A stretch of 64,000 nt of DNA from Corallium rubrum (lineage: Eukaryota; Cnidaria; Anthozoa; Scleralcyonacea; Coralliidae). Location of the stretch: assembly GCA_964035015.1 (NCBI GenBank), contig OZ035997.1, forward strand, positions 17,447,923-17,511,922, read 5' to 3'. Below are positions 11,531-22,216 of this stretch, piece after piece. The notes beneath the pieces are model-generated. The model saw nothing but the letters and a program-made list of their open reading frames with translations, was not told the DNA's origin and did no database searches. Every line of letters begins with the position of its first letter. The first letter of the stretch is position 1. The position numbers and the translations under genes were made by a program.

Positions 11531-11944
11531 AGATGTGCTAGAGTTACCGTTGTGAAGAATTTTTACATTGTCATAAATTATAGGTTTTACATTGTCACAT
11601 GCGTAGTGTAAGTTTATGATGGGTTGCACGTATTCACAGTGTAAATTGAATAGGTTCGGGCAAGTCAATTGGATTCAATGATAATCAGTAAGCTGTAATG
11701 AAAAGAAATGCCCATCTTGAGTATGAAGAAAACTTATTGATCTAATCAAAATCGCAAGAACAAAATATGGATTAATTCCGTTTCGCCAGTCAAACAGTTC
11801 CCTGGATTCGATAATCAAAACAAATTTGCCAAGTTTCCATACGTTATTGCAAATAACGTACTATCCAGTTTAATAATATGAATCAGCAAACTTGAAGCAA
11901 AATTTTCACAGAATTTTCCATGTTTCCAGTCTAAAAATGTAGAT

Positions 11945-12060
11945 TAAATAGAAAAAAACAACACAAGTCTATATCTCCAGACCGTTTTTATTTTATAAAT
12001 ATATATTTGATAACAACCCGGATGGCCTTGTTGCTGAATGAGAAATGATGTCGTCTCACA
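11945..12060 (-). repeat. Inverted repeat, right arm (partner 9,117-9,237)
   Basis: Reverse complement of 9,117-9,237: GGCCTTGTTGCTGAATGAGA and AAATGATGTCGTCTCACA. It lies about 260 bp outside the first LINE sequence of the array. Confidence 0.6.
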
Positions 12061-12317
12061 GGTTTGGTGATGTTGCTATTGTCATGTTCATTATTAGTCA
12101 TGTTCACAGGAAACAGAAGCTGTTGATTCCTTTTTTGTTGTCGTTCTGAAAAGATGAAAAATTTTATTATTATAATTGGTCAAATTCATAATTATTTATT
12201 ATTTGGAAATAGCAACGTCAAGCTTTTGCCACGTATAGCAGGAATATACTTACGTGTATTTTGCGTATGTGCTTTTGCGTTTGCGTATATGGTATCATAA
12301 CCATACCCCAAGGATAA

Positions 12318-12650
12318 ATCGATCTTCTTTAAAAGCGGACCCCACACAGTGTCGGAAGGGACTGAAGGACCCAAAGTGGCACCAAGCAGTTTAAGAGAGG
12401 ATGAAGTCCAAACAATGGAAGCAGGCGTATCCGAGCGACCTTTCCAGGGACCAAGCCAAAGGCCACAACATTTACCCAGGTTTAATTTAGCACCACTGGC
12501 GTGTTCGTAATCCGCAAAGAGAGCAAACAAACGCTGAATGGAAGAGTCAGTAGAGACCAAGGCAGTCGTATCATCCGCATACTGAGAAATCTTGGCCTGA
12601 ACGCTACTTGATGGAAGGAAAAACCCAACAATGGAAGAGTCCGCTCAAAG
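12318..12650 (-). pseudogene. LINE fragment C: reverse transcriptase core (Tx1 group)
   Basis: A minus-strand frame reads KISQYADDTTALV, then GAKLNLGKCCGLWLGPWKG and LLKKIDLSLG. These are the catalytic YADD motif and the region after it of an L1/Tx1-type RT. It follows A1 directly but repeats a part of the RT that A1 already contains (A1 has its own motif near 12,985), so it is a separate copy. It differs clearly from A1 in sequence, so it belongs to another subfamily. The catalytic Asp pair is intact, but the fragment is only about 110 codons long. Confidence 0.7.
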
Positions 12651-15100
12651 ATGCAAGGTGCCAAAACAAGCTAAGCCCCAGCACATTTACAATGAGAGCT
12701 CTGCCGCGAAAGGACAAATGACGCTTCTTCCACGATTCGAGAAGCTTTGTTAATTTCTTGACCGGTTTGTCCCAGTCCTCTACCCCATCATTCGCAAGAC
12801 GGCTGCCAAGCGCTTTTATGTGACTAGATGACCATCTAAGAGCAACAGGGAACATAGTACGCGTTTTCCAGGGTCCTACTAAGAGCCCATGGCACTTTGT
12901 TAAATTTAATTTGGCCCCTGAGGCCCGCTCATATTTATCAAAAAGCGAAAAAAGAGCTAGAATTGAACTATCAGATGCTACCAGGGCAGAAGTATCATTG
13001 GCGTATTGAGAAACCTTAAACCTTCTGCACCCACCTGGTAGGGGAACCCATCTATGGCCGCATGCGCGCGTATTGCACATGCAAGTGACTCCACCACTAA
13101 CACATAAAGCAGGGGAGAAAGAGGACACCCCTGCCTAACGCCACGAGTGACGGAAAAAACTCAGTTAAGAACCCATTAACCATTACTGCAGATGTGACAT
13201 CGGAATATGGAACTCCAATCCATTGCCTAAATGAAGGTCCAAAACCCATCCGTTGGAGAACTTTTTGTATATATGCCCATTCGACCCGATCGAAAGCCTT
13301 TTCTTGGTCTAATGACAAGATTGCCACTGGAATGTTTGGGAGATTAGCATACTCGACAACGTCATGTAAGAAACGGATGTTTTCACCCATGAAGCGCCCA
13401 GGGACACCACACGACTGGTCGGGTGAAACTACGGTGCCAGACTCTCAGCAATCGGTTAGCTAAGGCCTTGGCGGAATTTTATAATCAACACAAAGAAGTG
13501 TGATCGGCCTCCAATTGGCGGTGTTCAGCGGGTCTTCCTTCTTATAAGGAGGCGTGATAGCGCCCGAACGTTGAGACCTTGCCGTTCCTATAGCATGTAT
13601 TAATTACAGTAACCAAGTCAGGGCCTAACCAAGACCAAAATCTAAGATAGAACTCCGCTGGCAGCCCATCCACCCCAGGAGCTTTCTGGTTCGGCATTTG
13701 TGCTAATGCGTGTCGGCACTCTTCTTCAGTTAGTTCCCCTTCACAGGAGTCTGATTTTTCCTGAGTCAATTGTCACTCCAATGCGCCTATAAAAGTATCT
13801 TGGTCTTCTTCGACTAATGGGATTGAACTGAACAACTGAAAGTAATAATCACGCCAAACCCTTTTCATGTCGGTTGACGATGTGGCAACTGACCCATCAG
13901 GCCGACGTACCCCCCGAATAACATCCTTTTGATTCTGGATTTTTTCCTGCCATAAGAAATAAGCAGATGATGATTCACCCTCTTCAGCCCAGCGAATTCG
14001 AGCACGCACCCGGGTGCCTTTAGCTCCGGACTGTAGTTCAAGCGCAAATAAAGCTTTGGCATCTTCCAATTCACGCAACACTGGCTCGCCGTTATCAAGG
14101 CGGCGTTGAAGGTGAAATATTGTAGCGTTAAAAGATTTAATTTTTAAATTTTGCCGGTTGGCTTTTTCGCGCGAGTATTGCCGGATGAAATTTTTTAAGC
14201 GTACTTTTCCCGCATCCCACCATGCTGAAAGAAAGGAAAACTCCTTTCGCTTCGTTCACCATTGTTGCCAAAGATCAGTAATACTGGCACGAAACTCCTG
14301 ATCGTCGAGGTGCGAGACGTTAAATTTCCATAAGCGCCAGGGCCACGTTCAGTCGCCAGAGGGAGATTAATTTTCATGTGCACATAACCATGATCCGACC
14401 AGAAAAAAGGTAAGATTTCAATAATTTCTACGTTAGAAATAAGATCTTTGGGCATCCAGATCATATCTATTCTAGACCCCTGTGCACCATTTGGACGCCT
14501 CCATGTGTATTCCGATTCCACGGTGTGTTTGGCCCGCCAAACATCATTGAGGTCATATGCAGACATTAGTGCCGACAGGGTGCCAGACCAGTTGTAAGCC
14601 CAATATGAGTTCGGATTGTTTCCAAATCTATCCAAAACCGGATCTAACACCGTATTAAAATCTCCGCAAAGGAAGGCAGGAACATCTGGGTCCAAAGCTT
14701 GATAAAGGGATTCAAAGAATACCGAACCAGCGGCTTTGTTATTTGGACCATACACGCAAGCAACTTGGAAGTGATAGTCGTTATATTTGACTTCACAGCC
14801 TACCAGACGGCCATCGGTATCTTTGAAAGGCTGAACAATAGACAAAGATTTTCTATAAAGGATAGCAACTCCGCTACTCCATACCGAACCTGGTGATGAA
14901 ACACATGAATAAGCTTTAGTGTTGTTCCCATTTTGCGATTCATCCGAAACCCAATCCGCAAATTCGTTTTCTGAGACCGAATGGGTCTCTTGCAGACAAA
15001 CAACATCAGTGCCGAAACAGTTAAGCCACTGAAATAAAGTTTGCCTATTTACCGCAGACCTAAGTCCCTGGCAATTCAGCATAGTAATGCTGACTGCCAT
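12651..15100 (-). pseudogene. A1 ORF2: APE endonuclease and reverse transcriptase, broken
   Basis: The start ATG follows the ORF1 stop directly (TAA then ATG). The endonuclease part (15,100-14,195) shows TMLNCQGLR, VVCLQETHS, FLCGDFN, GSRIDMIW and WSDHGY, the AP-endonuclease-like motifs. The RT follows in at least four shifted frames (breaks near 14,270, 13,770, 13,480 and 13,120) with QEKAFDRVEW and PLSPLLYVL visible. The catalytic motif reads QYAND: the first Asp of YADD is Asn, which should abolish polymerisation. Sequence stops after the FRGRALIVN block, so the C-terminal zinc-knuckle region is absent. Confidence 0.8.
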
Positions 15101-16837
15101 TTAATCGATTGAAAAATTGTCTGATGACGCACTACTAGCGTGGCCATCGATCCCAGGTTTAGAATAAATTCTACGAACCTTTAGTCGACTCGCAATATGG
15201 GGAATATTTTGAGCTGCCATCACTAAGGTTGGCCCTTTTTTACCAGCAAAAAGAGTAGGGTTCGTATGTTTTCTTTTAAAAATTGCACTGTTCTCTCCCA
15301 CAGGCAATGGTTTCTCTTTCAAAACCCTAGCTAACTGAAGCTTTTGCGTGGGAGCAGCCTTACTATGTTTGGATGGGCTTGATTGCAAAAAAGGCAATAG
15401 CCCCGAGGGTAAACCTGAAGATTCACTTGGGGACCCGAATGGTACCCTGGGTAAGTCGGGCGGGAACTGCGTCAGCGGATTGTCCACTGGTGATTCTCAG
15501 CTTGCTGCGCCGTTTCACTACCACCTTGAGGAAGCGAAGCTGAAGGTAAACCTAGAGAAGCTTCTGGGGAACCTAACGGAGAAGGCAATAGCCCCGAAGG
15601 TAAACCTGAAGAGTCACATGGGGACCCTGATGGGACCCTGGGTAAGTTCGGTGGGAACTGCGTTAGCGGACTATCCACTGGTATTGTCAGCTCCCCTGTT
15701 TGCTGCACCGTTTCACTACCACGTTGAGGAAGCGAAGCTGGAGGTAAACCTAGAGAAGCTTCTGGGGAACCTAACGGAGAAGGCAATGGCCCCGAAGGTA
15801 AACCCGAAGATTCAGTTGGGGACCCTGATGGAACCCTAGGTAAGTTCGGTGGGAACTGCGTTAGGGGACTATCCACTGGCGTTGTCCGCTCCCCTGTTTG
15901 CTGCGCAACATCGCCACCATCCAGAGGCAACGAAGCGTTTGCTTGATCATGGGCAACTGGAGAAGTGCCCAAAGAGCTCTGCAATGCAGAATCAACTGAA
16001 GTTTCACTAACCTCTACCTGAGCTGGGACGTGACCAAGCTCCATTCCAATTGGGTCAATATCTAAATCCTCGACCTCTTCTTGTGAAGATTCATAATCGT
16101 CTAATTCCGACCCGTCTCCTAATTCTTCGGAAACACCTGGTAGCTCATCAGCTGTACTTAACACCGAGGGAACACTACCCCCAGCAGCAGTAGTTACCAT
16201 TGTCACATGAACGCGCATTGCCGATGCATATGTTGTTGGCACATCGCCATTTACTCTTGGCACCGATGCCTGAGTCTGGGCAGGTGCATGACGACCTACT
16301 GGGGGGAGGGGGGGGGTGGTCAGTACGGGCCGAACAACCCTTCCTAGAACATTTTTTGCTGATATGTCCAGCTTCACCACAGCGAATGAAAGTGCGGGGC
16401 TGATCACGATAAAATACATGACATAAATGGCCGCGAATCCGAAGCTGGGACAGTATGTGCTTTTGGACGTCCATTAACACTGACCTCGTCCCAATATACA
16501 CACCTAAACATGACTCAATTTTGGTCCGCTTTATGGGACCATACGGGGCTAAGGCATTCCTGAGATCTTCCTCCGGAATGCCGTATGCCAGGGTGTCTAT
16601 GATAAGACAATCCACTATGAATTAATTCCTCTAACTTTTGAGGAGTTTTACACGTGACCCAAATCTTATTATATTAAGTTGGACGAAGCACTCAAAGGTG
16701 TCATTCCAATGAACATACTGCTTATGGAAATCGTCACAAACCTCTTTAATTGTGACTCGCGGATTGTCACGAATAGCAAACTCTGGCAGATTTATATCCG
16801 CTGAACGATTAGAGAATGGTATAGCCATTACACACAC
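15101..16837 (-). pseudogene. A1 ORF1: RNA-binding protein with zinc knuckle and 66-residue repeats
   Basis: ORF1 of the Keno-like family is thought to coat element RNA. The N-terminus (from MAIPFSNRS, about 16,825) has a fold with LAYGIPEEDLRNALAPYG, resembling an RRM. A frameshift lies near 16,640. A zinc knuckle follows (RCGEAGHISKKC, with the first Cys of CxxC replaced by Ile-Arg-Cys spacing). Then comes an acidic stretch and a Pro/Ser-rich part with a repeated unit SPLTQFPPNLPRVPSGSP of about 66 residues (198 bp), present nearly three times. A frameshift near 15,480 precedes the Lys-rich C-terminus. Confidence 0.75.
15406..15870 (-). repeat. 198-bp coding tandem repeat in A1 ORF1
   Basis: GGGGACCCTGATGG and the surrounding block recur with a spacing of about 198 bp (for example near 15,622 and 15,820). 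Each unit encodes about 66 residues rich in Pro, Ser and Leu. A2 has one unit fewer, so the number varies between copies. Confidence 0.7.
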
Positions 16838-17282
16838 TTAGTTATAATTTTATTGTAAGAAGAAAAAAAAAACACACTTAGAACAAACAACAGGTGACTT
16901 ATTTTGAAGTAGGAGACTACTTCCAAAGCCACCAGTCTCGGTACTAGAGGTACCACACACGGCGAGACGAACCCAAGGAACGGCCAGCCAAAAGCACCAA
17001 ATAGGGTGCCGATGGGAGGTGGAGAGAAACCACGACTCGAAAGGTCGTCCACAGGCCACAGCAAGAGTCCAGACTGGACGCCCACCAAGGCGCGAGGAGA
17101 GCACTGAGAGACACCAAAAGGCTGCCTAAACCAACTGGAACGACCAAGGCCCCAAGGCTATGGAGACACCAAACAGGGTGTCGGAGAACCAACCACCAGG
17201 CGAGAAGAGCACAAAGGTTCTAACAAGAACCACCACAAGGGCCCGGTCGTGTGCTACCACTGGAATGGCGTGATTTGCCAAC

Positions 17283-18915
17283 ATGGCGGCTAGTCAGGAA
17301 TTTCCGAGCTCCGCATGTTCGACATATTCGTCGAAAAAAAACGAAAATAACAGTGACCAAAGTGATGGAGTGTCTCCAAGAAGCAACTTGCTAGTCGTTC
17401 GCGGCAGTGAGTTCTTTTGGAAAGGAAATTTGACCGAATTAAAGCATTTCACAGATTGTGTACTACATCTGACGGGGAGATGGTCGTCACCGGGAGGGGA
17501 AGTGAAATGCTTTTCAAACGAGAAAATCGTCCTTAAATGGCATGGACCGACTAGAAAGAAGATCACTATTATCAAAGACGAAAATGAGGAGCTTACGAAT
17601 GCCATCCAGAAGCATGCCCATGAGGAAATTCAAGCGAACGACAAGAGAACCGTAAATACAGCTATCCACCATGTTGACGCTGCCATATTGCTACCCCTTC
17701 CTTCACCAACGTGTGACAAATGCGGAAAGCACGAACTAGAACTTGACCAAACCGAAATTGAACAGAAGTTTGGAATGATTCTCGCTCGCCTTGGTCAACT
17801 CAAGGAAAAGCAACATCTGGGTGAGACGAGGATTGGAATTGGAAGCAATAATCGAAGCCCTAAAAATCGAAAACAAGAAAATGGCCGACCATCTTGAGAA
17901 ACAGCAAAGTACGATTGATGAAATAACTCAGGACAATTCGATGTTGAGTCAAATCCTGGAGGTAAAACAACACCAATGGATTGAAGTTGAGGGGAAAAAC
18001 AGCTCCAACAAGGCAAAAACCTCTATGCTTCAAAATGTAGTCCATGACAGTTTGCCACCGAGGACTTCAAATCGATTCAGCGTACTTGACGTTGAAGGCG
18101 TTGAAGACAGCTCGAATGAAACGCAATCTCAAGACAACACGACCATGAATACGGATTTGAACGATTTTAATACCCAAATTAATAACTATCGTTCAAAAAA
18201 GAAAAGAGATCGGAAAGGAATGAAAGCACAAGAAACGGACAGCAAAACAAATGAGAAATCGAAGAATGGCAGTAAGGTTTTGGTATTGGGTGACTCAATG
18301 GTTAAAAACATTGACAACTCGAAGATTTCAAGGGCTTCTAGGGAACAAAGTTGCTGCCACTCCTACCGTGGAGCGACTGTAGATCAACTTCAGGAAAAGT
18401 TCAAGGAAGACTGCTGTGGAGCTGACGACGAGCTGATACTTCATGTGGGCACAAATAATTTAACAAATGAAGATCCAGAAGACGTGGCAACAAAAATGGA
18501 AAGTCTAATCCAAGATGCGAAAAATCAAGCTAAAAATGTTGCTGTCTCAAGTGTGGTAAACAGGTATGATGGCCGTTTGCCCCCAAATCACATAACAACT
18601 TTCAATGGTCTTCTGCATGATCTATGCTTAAAGCAACAAGTAACATTCATTGATAATAGTATTATTAAAAAATCTCTATTAAATAGATCAAACCTGCACC
18701 TAAAGAAAAATGGTGATAGAGTTTTAGGAAAGGCATTCTGTGGATACCTAAGGTCACTAAGACTAGCTTCTAGTAATCCTGCTCCAAATGAGCATTTTTT
18801 ATGGTTACGCCCAAGTCCCTCAGGCCAAAGGAGGGAGTGGATGAAGTATCTAGAACATGTGTCACGCGTGACCAGGTTGTGGATAGTTATTCTGATTTTT
18901 CTGAAACAGTTGTGA
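17283..18915 (+). pseudogene. CR1-like ORF1: coiled coil plus SGNH esterase-like domain
   Basis: Frame 1 (17,283-17,897, 204 codons) begins MAASQEF and carries a CDKCGKHE pair of Cys. The frame then shifts near 17,820 into a 374-codon frame (to 18,915). This has a Glu/Gln/Asn-rich probable coiled coil (LELEAIIEALKIENKKMADH) and then KVLVLGDSMVKNI, the GDS block of SGNH hydrolases, with LHVGTNNLTNEDPEDV as a later block and NLHLKKNGDRVLGKAF near the end. Such esterase-type ORF1 proteins are known in CR1 LINEs. The single frameshift suggests recent inactivation or a sequencing error. Confidence 0.75.
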
Positions 18916-21805
18916 GTAGCGATTTTTGCAAAAACCTTAATTCTATTCCCAACCAACGAGGTTTTAAAATGGCTTTTCTGAATATTGTTAGTTTACCAAA
19001 GAAATTTGATGAAGTAAATTTCTCAATGTCTAACAAGCTCCTTGATGTTATGGCCTTTAATGAAACCAGGCTTGATCCATCAATACCAAATAGCATGGTT
19101 CACATTGATGGGTATGATATTGTTAGAAAAGATAGATCAAGGAGAGGGGGTGGTGTTTGTATTTACCTGCGTAGCTCCATTAATTACCATATCAGGCATG
19201 ATCTTGTGCCATCTGAATTAGAGGCTGTTTGCATCGAAATTATTAAACCGCATAGTCAGCCTTTTTTTATTGTTTCAGTGTATAAACCCCCAGTGTATAA
19301 ACCCCCTGGGGCTTCATCTGATTTTTTACCCTTTTTGAAAGCTTAATTCAAGCTACTGATGATGAAAACAAAGAAGTAATCATTCTTGGCGATCTTAATT
19401 GTGACTTACTAAAGACAAATTCTGACCAAGCAACTAAGACATATTGAAATCACTATATGAAATGTATCAACTATCACAATTGATTAGTGAAGCTACACGA
19501 GTAACTATGACCACTGCTAGTCTTCTTGATCATATTGTTACCAGTAAGCCAGAAAAAATTTGCAACTCTGGTGTTATTCATACAGGTATCAGTGATCACA
19601 GTCTGATATTTGCAATTAGAAAAATTAATATGACTAAAAAGCACCAGAGAAACATTATTGAAATTAGAAATATGAAAAATCTCCAAGAAGAGCAATTTCT
19701 TTCTGACCTAGGAAATCAACCCTGGGAATATGTTTACTTTTTTGCTGATGATCCCAATAGTATGTGGGACATTTGGAAGAAATTATTTCTAGAGATTTTG
19801 AACAAACATGCACCTTTGCAAAGCAAAAAGATAAAGTCAAATAGAATCCCATGGATAACAAGTAATATTAAAAAATTAATAAACAAAAGAGATAAGTTAA
19901 AAAGAAAAGCCATTATCACAAACCTTGAAACTGACTGGCAAAATTATAAAATGGCCAGAAACCAAACAAACATAGAATTAAGAAATGCTAAGACAGATTA
20001 TTACTCTAGTAGGATTGCAAATCAAAAACAAAATCCAAAAGAGGCTTGGAAAACAGTAAATACTTTGTTACATCGTAAAAATAGACCTGCAAGTGTAAAT
20101 GAACTAAATGTGGGTGAAACAATTTTACAAAGCCCTGAGGAAATTGCTGAGGGTTTTAATGATTTCTTCTCAAACATTGGACCAAATTTGGCAAGCGAAA
20201 TTAACAACTCTGGTTGCAATTTTGTGCAATACATTAAAACTACTGAATCTGAGTTCACTACTTTTAAGGCAGTTACTCTAGATAACATTTATCATCTCCT
20301 TCGTGGCCTATCAGGTTCCAAAGCTACTGGTATAGATAACATCTCCAGTAAAATTATTAAAATAGCATCACCTGTTATTTCAAACTCACTAACTTATATC
20401 TTTAATCAAACTGTTACCTTATGCTCCCTTCCCAATGAATGGAAGGTAGCAAGAGTAACACCACTATATAAAAGTGGGCATCGAAATTTGCCAGGTAACT
20501 ACAGACCTATCTCAGTTTTGCCTGCCATAAGCAAAATTATGGAACGAATTCTCTATAATCAATTATATGATTACTGAACCGAAAATGAACTACTTTCTGA
20601 AAACCAGTTTGGTTTTAGAAAATTCCATTCCACTGCAACTGCATTATTAGATTGTACAAACAGTTGGTATGTAAACATGGATAGAAAGTTGTTTAATTTG
20701 GTAGTATTCATAGATTTAAAAAAAGCCTTTGATACAGTGGATCACCAAATTTTACTTAAAAAACTAGAACTGTACGGAATCATAGGGAATGCCTTTTTAC
20801 TATTGAAATCATATCTATCTGACCGAAACCAAAAATGTCGAGTAAATGGATTTGTTTCATCTGAGCACAGGATTAAATGTGGTGTTCCTCAGGGCTCAAT
20901 CTTAGGGCCATTATTATTTTTGTTATATATAAATGATTTGCCACAGTGCTTAAATGAAACTAAATCCCGATTATTTGCTGATGACACAAATTTAACAGCC
21001 TCAGGTGAGATGATAAGTGATGTTGAAGTTAAAATGAACTCAGATTTAGAAAACCTCAGAAAATGGTTAATAGCCAACAAACTTAGTCTAAATGTTGCAA
21101 AAACTGAATTTATGTTGATTGGATCAAAGCCAATGATAGGTAAAGCCTCAGATTTCCAGATTAAAGTAAATATAAATAATAACCCAATTAAAAAAGTTTT
21201 GGAATGCAAAACTCTAGGAGTAACTGTTGACCAACATTTGTCCTGGAAAAAAAATACTGAAAATCTCTGCAAAAAAATCACATCAGGGTTAAGTGCTCTC
21301 CGTCGTCTGAGGGCATTTGTCAACAAACTCGCTTCTTTCCGTCTACAATGCAATTATTCAACCATACTTTAACTACTGTTGTGAAGTATGGAATGTTTTT
21401 GGTGAAACGCTGTCAACACGTCTGCAAAAACTTCATAACAGAGCTGCTCGAATTATTACATATACGAGCAATGAAGTCGATCACAAAATTGTGTTAAGTG
21501 AATTGGGATGGCAACCACTCCAAACACAAAGAACAAAAGCCAAGGCTAAGATTATGTTTAAAATTTTAAATAATATGGGACCAAAGAGTCTCACAAACCT
21601 TTTTAGTTACAAAAAAGAGATGTCAAGTTACAATCTTCGAGACGTCTCATCTACCGTTTGTTTGCCGCAACCACGCACAAACAGCATGAAAAAGAGTTTC
21701 ATGTTTGATGGAGCATCCATATGGAATTCTTTGCCCAAAGAAATTAGAGAAAGCAAATCTCTGTCGATCTTCGAATGCAAAATCGCTACTCATGACATGA
21801 AGTAA
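18801..21805 (+). pseudogene. CR1-like ORF2: APE endonuclease and reverse transcriptase
   Basis: The endonuclease starts near 18,969 (MAFLNIVSLPKKFDE) with NETRLDPS, RRGGGVCIYLR and ILGDLNCDL. Frame changes occur near 19,340 and 19,440. The RT frame (19,444-21,372) has one in-frame TGA at 20,575-20,577. It shows VVFIDLKKAFDTVDH, GVPQGSILGPLLFLLYIN and RLFADDTNLTAS, so the FADD catalytic motif is intact. A last frameshift near 21,350 leads into the C-terminal part (21,317-21,805, CEVWNVFGE to the end). There are only about four lesions, so this is a fairly young copy. Confidence 0.8.
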
Positions 21806-22003
21806 TGCATATGTAAATAAAATATGTAAATAATTAAATGATATTACTATATTACCTAGATACTTTACTGACATTGTTAACTACTTAAACTTCTATTTTT
21901 TACTATTGCTATATTCTATACTTTTTATTTCTCTTTATTGTTGTACACGCCCTTCGTGGAAACCAGCTTTTGTTGACGTTGTTAGCGTGTTTAAATAAAA
22001 ATT

Positions 22004-22116
22004 TCTATCTATCTATCTATCTATCTACCTACCTACCTACCTACCTACCTACCTACCTACCTACCTACCTACCTACCTACCTACCTACCTACCTACCTAC
22101 CTACCTACCTATCTAT
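22004..22116 (+). repeat. (ATCT)n/(ACCT)n microsatellite tail of the CR1-like LINE
   Basis: Tetranucleotide tract at the LINE 3' end: five ATCT-type units, then about 22 CTAC/ACCT units, then two ATCT units. The clean switch from ATCT to ACCT suggests spread of a point variant by slippage. Confidence 0.85.
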
Positions 22117-22216
22117 CGTAGAAACTATGTAGCAGTGTTAAGAGAGTAGCACTCTCTAGCATGGATCCACCACAGTCACAGCGACCGCTTAGACCAATTC
22201 GGAACTATTCGATAAA

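Larger units (their letters stand above)
17271..22117 (+). mobile_element. CR1/L2-like LINE nested in A1
   Basis: A 4.85-kb LINE on the plus strand, opposite to the array. Its 5' end interrupts the A1 leader after TGGAATGGCG, and A1 resumes at GTAGAAACT after 22,117. Compared with A2, about 10 bp of A1 (TTGTACAACT) is missing at the site, so integration deleted target DNA in place of duplicating it. It has ORF1 with an esterase-like domain, ORF2 with endonuclease and RT, and a 3' tail of ATCT/ACCT repeats. That combination points to the CR1/L2 assemblage of the Jockey superfamily. Several frameshifts suggest it is no longer active. Confidence 0.8.
12651..22216 (-). mobile_element. LINE A1 (Keno-like, Tx1 group), 3'-truncated, split by a CR1-like LINE
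   Basis: A1 is a close relative of A2 (27,851-33,855): in the first 262 residues of ORF2 I count about 11 differences. Its 5' end (22,118-22,216, including GTGGATCCATGCT and CTATTCGATAAA) is separated from the rest by a nested LINE at 17,271-22,117. It lacks the 3' third of ORF2 and the 3' UTR, ending near 12,651 against fragment C. Its 5' end touches LINE B through TTGGCT, the same six bases that precede the Keno-like insertion point in U2. The family is known to insert in U2 snRNA genes; A1 itself has no U2 flank left. Confidence 0.8.

Noticed and set aside
22004..22116. Tetranucleotide tract as a possible CRISPR-like or regulatory array
   Set aside because: Pure microsatellite at the end of a LINE; no spacers.
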